The notes under the pieces were generated by a model. That model ran no database searches, was not told the DNA's origin, and saw only the letters and a program-made list of their open reading frames with translations. Positions 8,899 through 17,017 of a DNA stretch of 55,090 nucleotides are shown here, one piece after another; the first letter of the stretch is position 1, and each line of letters starts with the position of its first letter. The translations under genes were made by a program, and so were the position numbers. Origin of the DNA: Gemmatimonadota bacterium. Lineage in GTDB: Bacteria > Latescibacterota > UBA2968 > UBA8231. Where the stretch lies: the NCBI GenBank assembly GCA_002712305.1, contig PATE01000102.1:1-55090 (forward strand), written 5' to 3'.

Positions 8899-9615
8899 AT
8901 GTCCCTTACCATCGTCATCGGTCGCGGTCACTCCGGCACGCGAGCCATTTCCCACACGCTGTATGCCAGTGGCGTTTTCATGGGCAACACCCTCAATCGC
9001 TCGGGTGACAAGGTGCCCCCTGGGGCGATGTACGAAGCGTGCCGCGTTTTTTCGCGTCATGTCCCGTGGAAAGGGGGGCTGCAATGGGATTTCGACGCCC
9101 TCCACGACATGCCCATCGATCCGGAATTCCAGCAACTCATCGATGAATACCTGGCGGACGTCTTGCGCGACGGAAACTCACGAAAGGGCTGGAAGCTTCC
9201 TGAGACGACGCTCGTGCTTCCGTGGATCGTGCGGTTGTTCCCGGACGCCAACTACATCTATCTGGTTCGAGATCCTCGCGACTCGATCCTCGGGGGCCAC
9301 AAGACCGATGATCTGGCAGATTTTGGCGTCTCGTATCTCGAGACGGAAGATGTCTTCGAGCGTCGAGCGATCTCGTGGAAGTACCAATACGATCTGGTCG
9401 AGGCGACACCGAAACCGGCAAAGTGGATGGAGGTGCGTTTTGAGGACTTCATCCTCCATCAGGAACGTGAACTGAAACGCATGGAGCAGTTTCTCGGTTT
9501 CGATCTGGGCAGAATCGTCGTGCGCCCCGATTCGGTGGCGCGCTGGCGCAGCGCTGAATCGGTTCCGGATTTTGATTTTCTCCGACCGCACTTCGTCGAT
9601 GTGAGCACCGCCTGA
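8899..9615 (+). CDS. Sulfotransferase family protein
   Basis: 238 residues. The N-terminal IVIGRGHSGTRAI is the 5'-phosphosulfate-binding P-loop-like motif, and NYIYLVRDPRDSILG holds the 3'-phosphate Arg and Ser of PAPS-dependent sulfotransferases. EVRFEDFI near residue 170 matches the following conserved strand. The acceptor cannot be deduced; carbohydrate or small-molecule sulfation is common in marine bacteria, and a sialidase and a glycosyltransferase lie nearby. It ends 4 bases before the ABC-F gene, so the two may be co-transcribed. Confidence 0.85.
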   Translation: MSLTIVIGRGHSGTRAISHTLYASGVFMGNTLNRSGDKVPPGAMYEACRVFSRHVPWKGGLQWDFDALHDMPIDPEFQQLIDEYLADVLRDGNSRKGWKLPETTLVLPWIVRLFPDANYIYLVRDPRDSILGGHKTDDLADFGVSYLETEDVFERRAISWKYQYDLVEATPKPAKWMEVRFEDFILHQERELKRMEQFLGFDLGRIVVRPDSVARWRSAESVPDFDFLRPHFVDVSTA

Positions 9616-9619
9616 TCTC

Positions 9620-11548
9620 GTGTCTCTGCTGACGGCCAATGAGTTGGGGCGGTCCTACGGCGCCACGAGCATCTTCGCCGATGTGAGTCTGCGCATCGAG
9701 GCAGACGATCGGATCGGACTCGTGGGACCGAACGGCGAAGGCAAGACGACCCTTCTGCGGCTGATTGCGGGGCTTGATTCGCCGACAACCGGATCGATTC
9801 ATCGACGGCGCGATCTGCGCGTGGGGTATCTGGCACAGGACGATGGCCAGCCGCCCCCTGATCAGGATCTATGGACGGCGACGCTGAGTGCCTTCGACAC
9901 GCTGCGGGCTCTGGAGCGCCAGCTTCAGGAGCAGGCCGATCAACTAGCCGATGAAGATGCGCTGCGCCGATACGCCCAGATGCAGGCAGAGTTCGAGCGC
10001 CTTGATGGCTACACCTACGAGAGCCGCACCAAGCAGGTCCTGGAAGGCCTCGGTTTCGACGCGCCTGACTTTCGGCGCCCCCTCGCCGAGTTCAGCGGCG
10101 GGCAGCGAACTCGGGCTTCTCTGGCACGACTGCTGTTGGAAGCGCCCGATCTGCTCCTGCTCGACGAACCGACGAACTACCTCGATCTCGAAGCGGTGGA
10201 ATGGCTCGAACACTGGTTGTCCGAAGCCCAGGTCTCCTACGTCATCGTCTCACACGATCGTTACTTCCTCAACCGGGTCAGTGGCCGGATCTGGGAGATG
10301 GCCTTCGGTCGGCTGGAAACCTACCGTGGCAATTATTCTGCCTACGCGCGGCAACGCCAGGAACGATACGAGCGCCGCTTGAAGGAGTGGGAGACCCAGC
10401 AGGCCTATGTGGCCAAGACGGAGGACTTCGTTCGACGCTTCCTGGCCGGCCAGCGCACCAAGGAGGCCCAGGGAAGACGCAAACGACTGGCGCGTTATCT
10501 GCGTGATGAAGGAGTCGACAAGCCACAGCAGCACAAGCGGGTGCACCTCAACCTGGGTGATGCCGAACGCAGTGGAGATGAGGTGCTCGGGCTGCGCGAT
10601 CTGCAACTGGGCTACTCCGATACCGCGCCACCCCTCGTGCAGGCGCCAGAGGCGCTCATCGAACGCGGCGAGCGTATTGCGGTGATCGGTTCCAATGGTG
10701 CGGGCAAGACCACCCTCGTTCGCACCATTCTCGGTGAACTGGCGCCTTTGTCGGGCGAACTGCGACTCGGTGCACGCGTGCAGGTCGGATATCTCCCTCA
10801 ACTGCAGGAGCACCTGGATCCGGGCCATACGGTTCTGGATGCTGTGCAGGAGGTCAGCCCCGAATCGAAACCGGCCGAACTGCGCAATCTGCTGGGTGGA
10901 TTCCTGCTGTCCGGCGACGATGTGGATAAACGGATCTCCGAGCTTAGTGGTGGAGAACGAAGCCGTGTCTCGCTGGCGCGTCTCGTTTTGGCCGGTGCAA
11001 ACTTCCTCATTCTCGATGAACCGACGAACCATCTCGACATCACTTCCCAGGAAGTGCTCGAGCAAGTGCTGGAAGATTTCGGTGGTACGATCCTGCTGGT
11101 CAGCCACGACCGGTATCTGATTCAGTCGTTGGCGACCGGTATCTGGAGAGTCGCCGACGGAGAGCTGTCGAGTTTCGATGGGGATTGGGAGGCCTATGTC
11201 CTCTGGCGAGAGCGTCAGGTCGTTGAACTGGAGTCTGCTACAGGTAAGGCGAGCTCACGCCAACAGACACGCGAAGAGCAGCGCGAAGCGCGTCGGTTGC
11301 GAAAGCAGCGGGAGAAAGCGCTGGCGCGTCAGGAGGAGGTGGAGCAGCAGATCGCGCAATTGGAGAACGACAAGGACGGGATCGGCGAACAGATCGGAAA
11401 AGCAGGAGAGCGACAGGATCTCGACGCGGTCGCCGAACTGTCGCAGAAGCTGCAGCAGACGGAGCGACAGATCGCCGCCCTGTACTCTGAGTGGGAGAAT
11501 CTCGCCACGGGCCTCGAAGAGGGTCTGGCCGAGACTCCGATGGGGTGA
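9620..11548 (+). CDS. uup: ABC-F family ATPase (Uup-like)
   Basis: 642 residues starting at GTG (MSLLTANELG). Two ATP-binding cassettes lie in one chain with no membrane segment: Walker A motifs GPNGEGKTT (residue 36) and GSNGAGKTT (near 356), signatures FSGGQRTRAS and LSGGERSRVS, and Walker B motifs LLLLDEPTNYLD and LILDEPTNHLD. The inter-domain P-site-tRNA-interacting linker lies near residues 240-310. A C-terminal charged coiled coil (residues about 540-635, rich in Arg, Glu and Gln) is what separates Uup from EttA. ABC-F proteins act on the ribosome; Uup is linked to ribosome rescue and genome stability. The product is soluble. Confidence 0.9.
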   Translation: MSLLTANELGRSYGATSIFADVSLRIEADDRIGLVGPNGEGKTTLLRLIAGLDSPTTGSIHRRRDLRVGYLAQDDGQPPPDQDLWTATLSAFDTLRALERQLQEQADQLADEDALRRYAQMQAEFERLDGYTYESRTKQVLEGLGFDAPDFRRPLAEFSGGQRTRASLARLLLEAPDLLLLDEPTNYLDLEAVEWLEHWLSEAQVSYVIVSHDRYFLNRVSGRIWEMAFGRLETYRGNYSAYARQRQERYERRLKEWETQQAYVAKTEDFVRRFLAGQRTKEAQGRRKRLARYLRDEGVDKPQQHKRVHLNLGDAERSGDEVLGLRDLQLGYSDTAPPLVQAPEALIERGERIAVIGSNGAGKTTLVRTILGELAPLSGELRLGARVQVGYLPQLQEHLDPGHTVLDAVQEVSPESKPAELRNLLGGFLLSGDDVDKRISELSGGERSRVSLARLVLAGANFLILDEPTNHLDITSQEVLEQVLEDFGGTILLVSHDRYLIQSLATGIWRVADGELSSFDGDWEAYVLWRERQVVELESATGKASSRQQTREEQREARRLRKQREKALARQEEVEQQIAQLENDKDGIGEQIGKAGERQDLDAVAELSQKLQQTERQIAALYSEWENLATGLEEGLAETPMG

Positions 11549-11554
11549 TACCAT

Positions 11555-11847
11555 TGGCGGCTCTCAGACGTGGTTCCACACCGTCCCTCACGACGGCCGT
11601 GGATTCTATCGCTATTTGCCAGAATTTCGCCTTCCACTGGACGACGGAGGTGATTCCGAATCCCAATCCAACGCTCGAGTTTCCCGTGCATCAGGAGATC
11701 ATTACCAAGGCCGGGATCTGGAATCTGGAGAACATGCAGTATGACGGGTTGGTCGAGGACGAGGTGTACGAGTTCCTCTTCGTCTTTGCTCCGATCTCCT
11801 TCAAGGGGGCAACGGGCTCACCCGGACGTCCCATCGCGATGCGGTAA
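11555..11847 (+). pseudogene. 3' remnant of a cyclase/kynurenine-formamidase-like gene
   Basis: Between the ABC-F gene and the M28 fusion gene there is a frame ending in TAA at 11845. Its last 70 or so residues match the C-terminal end of the PF04199 cyclase family: PNPTLEFPVHQEIITKAGIW, NLENMQYDGLVED, VYEFLFVFAPISFKGATGSP and GRPIAMR. The expected upstream two thirds, including the metal-binding HxxxD motif, is missing. Just upstream, a different frame reads TWFHTVPHDGRGFYRYLPEF, which may be a frameshifted earlier piece. I regard it as a decayed gene. The matching part is about 11630-11847; the 5' limit is uncertain. Confidence 0.5.
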
Positions 11848-11873
11848 TCAATCGGCTGCCAGGAAAGCACATC

Positions 11874-14552
11874 ATGACCACGCCAACACCCTCTTCGCTG
11901 TCTCGATTCTGTCGCACGGTTCTGCCCCAGATGGTTGCCGCCTCGGATGGCAAACGCACACTGAAGACCATCGATGACATCCAAGCGACGGATCAGTACA
12001 ACTCGTTCGATCGATTCCACGACACGAGCCAGACCCTCGTCGACTACTACCAGCGTGCGGGTGCCGGTGCCGAGATCACACCGATTCAGACGGGCGGTGA
12101 TATCGGCACAGGTCGATGGATCATTCAGGAGGCGCAGGATGTGCATTCGGCCACCGTCGATGTGGTGGCTCCCGTGCGCCAGCGGATCATCGACTTCAAG
12201 GAGAATCCCTGGCATGTGGTGCAGTGGTCGTCGGCCACGCCAAAACAAGGCCTGCACTGTGAGTTGGTGGTGATCGACGATCTGGCGTCGCTATCGAGTC
12301 TACGACCGGGGGCGCTGCGCGGGAAGGCCGTGTTGACCCGTGGCAATATCCGCGGAATGACGATGAAACAGCTGGCCCATGTAGGGGCCGCCGTCGTGAT
12401 CACCGACATCGATGTGACCAACAATCCAGATGCCCTGGCGTGGACGAAGTTTGGCTGGGGCATGGTGCCCATGAGCCATGCCACTGCCCGCATCGTCGGA
12501 TTGGTCATGTCGACGCAGCAGGGCGATCGCCTGAGAAGACTCCATCAGCGCCATGGAGGGTTGCAGCTGCGGGTGAAGGTGGACGTGCGAAAGTATGTGG
12601 GCCACCACGACATGGTGTCCGGTCTGATTCGTGGCTCCGAGGATCCGCAGGATGAGATCTGGGCCATCGCACACAGTGGTGAACCGGGCGCGATCGACAA
12701 CGCTTCGGGATGTGCCGTCACTGTCGAGATCGCGCAGATCATCGAAGGCCTCATTGCGAAGGGCACGCTGCGGCGGCCCCGTCGTACGATCAGGCTGCTC
12801 AATGCCTACGAGTGCTACGGATTTTTTGCCTATCTGGAGAGAGAGCACAGTCTCCAGACACCGATGGCCGGTGTGTGCATCGACACGGTCGGCGCCAAGC
12901 CGAGTGTGTGCGGTGGGCGACTCGAATGGCATGCGACGATCCCATCGTCGGCGGGGTTCGTCGACTGGATTGGTGAGAAGATCCTCCGGGCAACGCTGGG
13001 CAACTACAAGGCAGCCGGGTACAAACTGTGCATGGAAGACTTCATGTCCACGTCCGATACCCTCATCGGAGATCCACAATACGGCTATCCCTGCCCGTGG
13101 ATTACGACCCATCACAAAGAGGGCAAGGGGAGTACGTGGGATGCGTATCACTCCTCCGCTGACCAGCTCAATCTGCTCAGTGCGGCAGGGATGAAGACAT
13201 GCTCGGTGAGCATGGCGGCCTATCTCTACTGGCTGGCCGATATGGATACAACGAGTGCCCTGCAAGTCGCTAAAAGTGAGACCAAGCGGCTGACGGACGT
13301 GATCGATACGTCCCGTCGTCGGCTGGATCGAGCCGGCGCCGACTACATCGCTGAGACCCATGAGGTCGGTATGCAGCGGTTGCAGCGCTTCCTGTGGGGA
13401 GGGGATCGGGCAGCGATTCAGCAGGAGATCGGCGAATGTCGAGCTCAGATGTCTGCGGCTGCGGCGCAGGTGAAGAAACAGGGCCCGAAGAGGCGCCTCG
13501 ATGCTTCTGCTCGGCGGGTGCCGCGACGGACGGCCCTGCTCGCACCCACGACGGAAAACGTGGAGGCTTCCATCGGCAGTCGACTGAGCCAGGCGCGTCT
13601 GTCGCAGTGGTCCCTCTACTGGGCGGATGGGCGCCGCACCGTCGCCGAGATCGCCGATCGAATCAGCTGGGAGTGGGCCGGACTGCTCGCACCGCGAGAT
13701 GGTGGTGGCCCTCGACCCGATGTGTCTGCAGAACGCGTGGCCGGTTACTTCGAGGCGCTGGCAGATCTCGACTACGTGGAGTTGCCGGAACAGGCTGAGA
13801 TGGTAAGTCGGCGAGACATGGTAGATGACCTGCGTGCCCTCGGCATCACCGCCGGGATGGACGTCATGGTTCACAGCTCACTGTCGAAGATCGGTGATGT
13901 TGCCGGTGGTGGGGCCACGGTGGTGGAGGCTCTGGTAGAAGCTGTCGGCTCGCGCGGCACCGTGCTCGCCCCGTCCTTCAATCACAAAGCGGCGCAGGTC
14001 TACAACCCGCTCACAACACCTACGACCAATGGAGCCATCGCCGATGCGCTTTGGCGTCATCCGCGAGCGGCTCGATCGATGCATGCGACCCATGCGGTGG
14101 CTGCCATCGGAGCAAAGGCCGATCACTACGTGGCGGACCATCTACACGCAGGGATCTGGTCCGAAGACAGCCCGATCGGCAAACTCGTGCACGGCGACGG
14201 ATACCTGCTGGCCCTCGGGGTCACACACTGGACGACGACGGCTTACCACGTGGCCGAATGCTCCATGCCCTGTGGATGTATCGATCCCTTCGGCAATGTC
14301 GACCGCGTCGTGACCGAGCAGGGAAGTGTCGAGGAAGTCTGGGGTCTGGCGTTTCGGTCTGGCGAGTGCCCGGTCGAGATCAGCCCGAAACTCGACAGTG
14401 CTCTCGATCGGCGTGGTCTGCAGCGGCGTGGCAAAGTGGGTGACGCAGATTGTGAACTGGTGCGTGCCAGCGATCTGTGGAAGGTCCGGCGTGAGCATCT
14501 GCGGGGTGTCTGCCGCGCGTGCAAGGTGAAACCCAGATACCGGAACGACTGA
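11874..14552 (+). CDS. Fusion: M28-like aminopeptidase plus AAC(3)-type N-acetyltransferase
   Basis: 892 residues. Residues 1-440 form an M28/DUF4910-like peptidase with a PA-type insert (about 125-230). Metal-site candidates are His267 (AHSGEP), Asp275 (GAIDNASGCAV), Glu313 (YECYGFF, where the usual second Glu is Cys), Asp337 (VCIDTVG) and the His of YHSSADQ near 426. Residues 560-640 look like a winged helix (SQWSLYWADGRRTVAEIADR). Residues 645-892 are an antibiotic N(3)-acetyltransferase fold: MVHSSLSKIGDVAGGG, GSRGTVLAPSFNHKA, DSPIGKLVHGDGYLLALGV and YHVAECSMPCG. No signal peptide is present. It heads a set with PIG-L and GNAT genes. A plausible role is hydrolysis of an amide followed by acyl transfer, but the substrate is unknown and resistance to an antibiotic should not be assumed. 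Confidence 0.8.
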   Translation: MTTPTPSSLSRFCRTVLPQMVAASDGKRTLKTIDDIQATDQYNSFDRFHDTSQTLVDYYQRAGAGAEITPIQTGGDIGTGRWIIQEAQDVHSATVDVVAPVRQRIIDFKENPWHVVQWSSATPKQGLHCELVVIDDLASLSSLRPGALRGKAVLTRGNIRGMTMKQLAHVGAAVVITDIDVTNNPDALAWTKFGWGMVPMSHATARIVGLVMSTQQGDRLRRLHQRHGGLQLRVKVDVRKYVGHHDMVSGLIRGSEDPQDEIWAIAHSGEPGAIDNASGCAVTVEIAQIIEGLIAKGTLRRPRRTIRLLNAYECYGFFAYLEREHSLQTPMAGVCIDTVGAKPSVCGGRLEWHATIPSSAGFVDWIGEKILRATLGNYKAAGYKLCMEDFMSTSDTLIGDPQYGYPCPWITTHHKEGKGSTWDAYHSSADQLNLLSAAGMKTCSVSMAAYLYWLADMDTTSALQVAKSETKRLTDVIDTSRRRLDRAGADYIAETHEVGMQRLQRFLWGGDRAAIQQEIGECRAQMSAAAAQVKKQGPKRRLDASARRVPRRTALLAPTTENVEASIGSRLSQARLSQWSLYWADGRRTVAEIADRISWEWAGLLAPRDGGGPRPDVSAERVAGYFEALADLDYVELPEQAEMVSRRDMVDDLRALGITAGMDVMVHSSLSKIGDVAGGGATVVEALVEAVGSRGTVLAPSFNHKAAQVYNPLTTPTTNGAIADALWRHPRAARSMHATHAVAAIGAKADHYVADHLHAGIWSEDSPIGKLVHGDGYLLALGVTHWTTTAYHVAECSMPCGCIDPFGNVDRVVTEQGSVEEVWGLAFRSGECPVEISPKLDSALDRRGLQRRGKVGDADCELVRASDLWKVRREHLRGVCRACKVKPRYRND

Positions 14553-14588
14553 ACCGTATCTCATCGACCATCAACGTCAGGAGTGGAC

Positions 14589-15461
14589 GTGTCTGACTCT
14601 TCGAAGGCGATTACGCTTCTCAGTATCGGCGCTCATCCCGCGGACGTGTTCGACCAGTCCGGTGGCACGATGGCCCACCACGTGGCGCGTGGGGATCGAG
14701 TCGCTGCAGCGGTGCTCACCCACGGCGCACGAGTACACGATGCCGTTATCTCAAGCCAGATGTTCGAGCGCGAAACGGTTCCTGAAGCCGATGAACTGGC
14801 CGCTCTCATGCAGGAACGGGCCGACAACAAGGCACAGGAAGTGCGTAGGGCCTGCGAGGCACTCGGCTTCAACGAGTTGTATTTCCTCGGTCTCGACGAC
14901 GCGGCCCTGCTACTGACCGAAGAGGCTGTGCGACAGTTGGCGCGGCTGATTCGGGACGTGCGACCGAACATCGTATTGACCCACTATCCCGGCGAAGGGA
15001 ATGGGGTGACCAACCAGCACGCCATCGGTGGCCAGATCGCCCTCTATGCCATGCAGTTGGCGTCTAACGTGGATCCTGGAGACACGAATCCACCGCACAA
15101 GGTTGCGCAGGTCTTCTTCTTCGGTACCGGCGCTGCCTCCGTGCGCAGTGATCTGTGGAGCGCCGCCGGTGGATTCACCAATGACGTGTTTATCGATACG
15201 ACCGATGTAATCGACAAGAAGCTGGCCTCCCTCGACGCCCTCGAGAGTCAGGGGTATGGCGGCGCCTACGCGCGAAAGCGCATCGAGACCGCCGATGGCG
15301 CCTTCGGCAGTGGCGCTCGCACGCCCTATGCCGAGGGATTCATCAAGATGAATGCGGAGGTGCACTATCATCTGCCGGTAACGGAGCGTGCGCTGGCCAT
15401 GTCCACCATGAGCGATCATGAGATGATCGAGCGACAGTCAACACGTCACAATGCGGGGTAG
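14589..15461 (+). CDS. PIG-L/LmbE family deacetylase-like protein
   Basis: 290 residues. I chose the GTG at 14589 because AGGAG lies 5 bases before it; a GTG at 14583 is also in frame. The N-terminal SIGAHPADVFDQSGGTM aligns with the PIG-L AHPDDE motif. The zinc-ligand His and the second Asp are kept, but the first Asp, the general base in MshB-type enzymes, is Ala. A second His block, LTHYPGEGNGVTNQHAIGG, supplies the remaining ligand. PIG-L enzymes remove N-acetyl groups from amino sugars such as GlcNAc conjugates. The protein follows the M28/AAC(3) fusion by 36 bases and precedes a GNAT by 8, which suggests a shared amide or amino-sugar substrate. Confidence 0.8.
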   Translation: MSDSSKAITLLSIGAHPADVFDQSGGTMAHHVARGDRVAAAVLTHGARVHDAVISSQMFERETVPEADELAALMQERADNKAQEVRRACEALGFNELYFLGLDDAALLLTEEAVRQLARLIRDVRPNIVLTHYPGEGNGVTNQHAIGGQIALYAMQLASNVDPGDTNPPHKVAQVFFFGTGAASVRSDLWSAAGGFTNDVFIDTTDVIDKKLASLDALESQGYGGAYARKRIETADGAFGSGARTPYAEGFIKMNAEVHYHLPVTERALAMSTMSDHEMIERQSTRHNAG

Positions 15462-15469
15462 ATAGCTGG

Positions 15470-16480
15470 ATGTACGAGTCGCTGGGTGAGGTGGTTCTCA
15501 AAGATGGCGAACGCGTTGAGGCGGGAGTGGTGGCTTGCCCTGACCCGGCATGGGCAGAGCGAATTGAAGCACTGCTGGGCCACAAGGGGGAGATCTGGCG
15601 CTGGCAGAATCGATGCTGCGCTCGTGACGAACTCGGGCTCGATGCCCGCTACTACCTTTTACATCGTGATGGCGATCCTTTCGCCAACATGCTCACGGCG
15701 ACCTACAAAGGGGTGGGTCACTTTGGCCACGTCTTCACCATCCCCGAGGATCGTCGAAAGGGAGCCGCTCATCAGCTGATGGGACTGCTCATGGAGGACT
15801 TCCGGCAGCGCAGTGGTCGCGCCCTCTTCCTTGGAACCGGTTTCGATTCGGCGCCCTATCACATCTATCGGCGTCACGGATTCGAAGGACTGCAACCGGG
15901 AAGCGGACAGATGGAGTATTATGTCGACGGCGATGGCGGCAGCTTTCGGGAAGCGTATTTCGCCACGGGTGACGTGGAGACAGGTGTTCCCGAGTGGCGG
16001 CACTGGCCAGCGTCTGGAGCGTTGTTTACCAGCACGTTTGACGGAGTGGTCCGCTGCCCAAGTCTGGGTCTGCATGGACGCAACTCCACAGAAGCTCCTT
16101 TCCTGGAGGTGTTGAAACGCGCCCAGCACGATCGTGAAAACCAGCACGGCATTGACACGATCGTGACAGAACGAACCGATACGGGCGCTGTTGTCGCTGT
16201 TGCCCGAAAGAGTCGACATCCCTTGTGGTCGCATCGGCAACTTCTCGATCTCTATGGACATCCCGAAGCCCAGCAGGAGATGTCCGCCAGTGTAGAAGCC
16301 CTCGGCTCGCTGGACGCAGGTTGTGTCAGCTACAGCGACGGCAACGAGACACGGGAAGCAGTGCTTTCGGCGGCCGGTTTTCGCGAGATCTCGCGTCTTC
16401 CCCAGTGGGTTGGCGCGGCGAAGGATGAACGAACATTCGTCGAGGTTGGGGCAGATGTAGGGGTTTGGGCCAAGGGCTGA
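15470..16480 (+). CDS. GNAT family N-acetyltransferase
   Basis: 336 residues. The GNAT core is in the first half: GHVFTIPEDRRKGAAHQLM is the acetyl-CoA pyrophosphate-binding motif A (usual form Q/RxxGxG/A), and the following ALFLGTGFDSAPYHIYRRHG corresponds to motif B, ending in the YxxxGF element. The second half (residues about 190-336) has a repeated, weaker GNAT-like end (REAVLSAAGFREISRLPQWV), so this may be a tandem GNAT in which only the first copy binds CoA. It closes the M28/PIG-L set, 8 bases after the PIG-L stop. Only a poor hairpin follows it (about 16490-16515, GGC/GCC with a T-run). Confidence 0.75.
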   Translation: MYESLGEVVLKDGERVEAGVVACPDPAWAERIEALLGHKGEIWRWQNRCCARDELGLDARYYLLHRDGDPFANMLTATYKGVGHFGHVFTIPEDRRKGAAHQLMGLLMEDFRQRSGRALFLGTGFDSAPYHIYRRHGFEGLQPGSGQMEYYVDGDGGSFREAYFATGDVETGVPEWRHWPASGALFTSTFDGVVRCPSLGLHGRNSTEAPFLEVLKRAQHDRENQHGIDTIVTERTDTGAVVAVARKSRHPLWSHRQLLDLYGHPEAQQEMSASVEALGSLDAGCVSYSDGNETREAVLSAAGFREISRLPQWVGAAKDERTFVEVGADVGVWAKG

Positions 16481-16628
16481 ACAAAAAAAGTGGCGAAAAG
16501 CCCCAGTTTTTTCTAGCGTAGACTAGACCAAATGCCTATCTTGGAATGCAAGCGTCGTAAAAACAACAGCTAGAGCTAGATTTTCCCTTCCCTTGGCTTG
16601 GCTGTCAGATACTACATAGTATTCCTTC

Positions 16629-16712
16629 AAATAACATGTGAAGAAAGGTCGCGCGCTGGGGTGCGCGATCTCGAGGGCCGGTGGGACCGAGGCGATTCCA
16701 CTGGCCCTCTTT
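16629..16712 (+). other. Possible short structured transcript with two hairpins
   Basis: A weak sigma70-like pair, TTGGCT (16593-16598) and TAGTAT (16617-16622) with an 18-base spacer, precedes this stretch. It contains a hairpin TCGCGC/GCGCGA (16649-16654 with 16663-16668) and a second, larger one (16674-16684 with 16698-16708, 11 pairs including one G-T). The second is followed by CTTTCTGT, a poor terminator tail. It may be a small RNA or the end of a leader. No protein-like frame is visible here. Confidence 0.3.
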
Positions 16713-16789
16713 CTGTACTCTCCAACGGCGCCAAATCACCCGAAAATCATGCCCTTTCGTCGCGAAACTGGGCTAGCGCCCCAATTCGC

Positions 16790-16818
16790 TTGACATTGGG
16801 AATTGGGCGCTGTAAAGT
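16790..16818 (+). promoter_or_regulatory. Sigma70-type promoter
   Basis: TTGACA (16790-16795), a 17-base spacer, then TAAAGT (16813-16818). The -35 box is a consensus match and the spacing is optimal. Transcription would start near 16825. It drives the structured RNA below and, by readthrough, the two oxidoreductase genes from 17018. Confidence 0.6.
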
Positions 16819-16824
16819 TCTGCC

Positions 16825-16973
16825 ATCCCCACGGTCCGTCTTTCGGGATGGGCCGAACTGGAATGACGGTAGGCCGCCTCGTACCGCCATTTCAGAAGTC
16901 GAGCGGACCTCGCTCTCTCCCCCGCTCGAGTTTCTCCCTAAACAGGGGGCCTCCCCAGGCCCCCTGTTTTTTT
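16825..16973 (+). ncRNA. Candidate structured RNA or attenuator leader (about 149 nt)
   Basis: Between the promoter at 16790 and the terminator at 16941 there are three further hairpins in a row. They are CCATCCC/GGGATGG (16823-16829 with 16845-16851), an interrupted 10-pair stem (16861-16871 with 16882-16893) and a perfect 8-pair stem TCGAGCGG/CCGCTCGA (16899-16906 with 16922-16929). No protein-like frame is seen. It lies 45 bases before the first Gfo/Idh/MocA gene, so it is either a free small RNA or a leader whose terminator is conditional (riboswitch or attenuator). I do not recognise it as a known riboswitch class. Confidence 0.5.
16941..16973 (+). terminator. Strong intrinsic terminator
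   Basis: A perfect 12-pair stem, AACAGGGGGCCT (16941-16952) with AGGCCCCCTGTT (16957-16968), a CCCC loop and a run of seven T (16967-16973). It ends the candidate RNA and sits 45 bases before the start codon at 17018. Confidence 0.85.
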
Positions 16974-17017
16974 GTTCTATTCCGGGTAACACTCAGACTC
17001 CATCACGAGGAAGCACC

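Noticed and set aside
11874..14552. Calling the AAC(3) part an aminoglycoside-resistance gene
   Set aside because: The fold matches, but the fusion and neighbours suggest another substrate, and the family contains many non-resistance members.
16598..17017. An upstream extension of the first oxidoreductase frame
   Set aside because: It crosses a promoter and an intrinsic terminator and has no Rossmann sequence; the ATG at 17018 has a good ribosome site.
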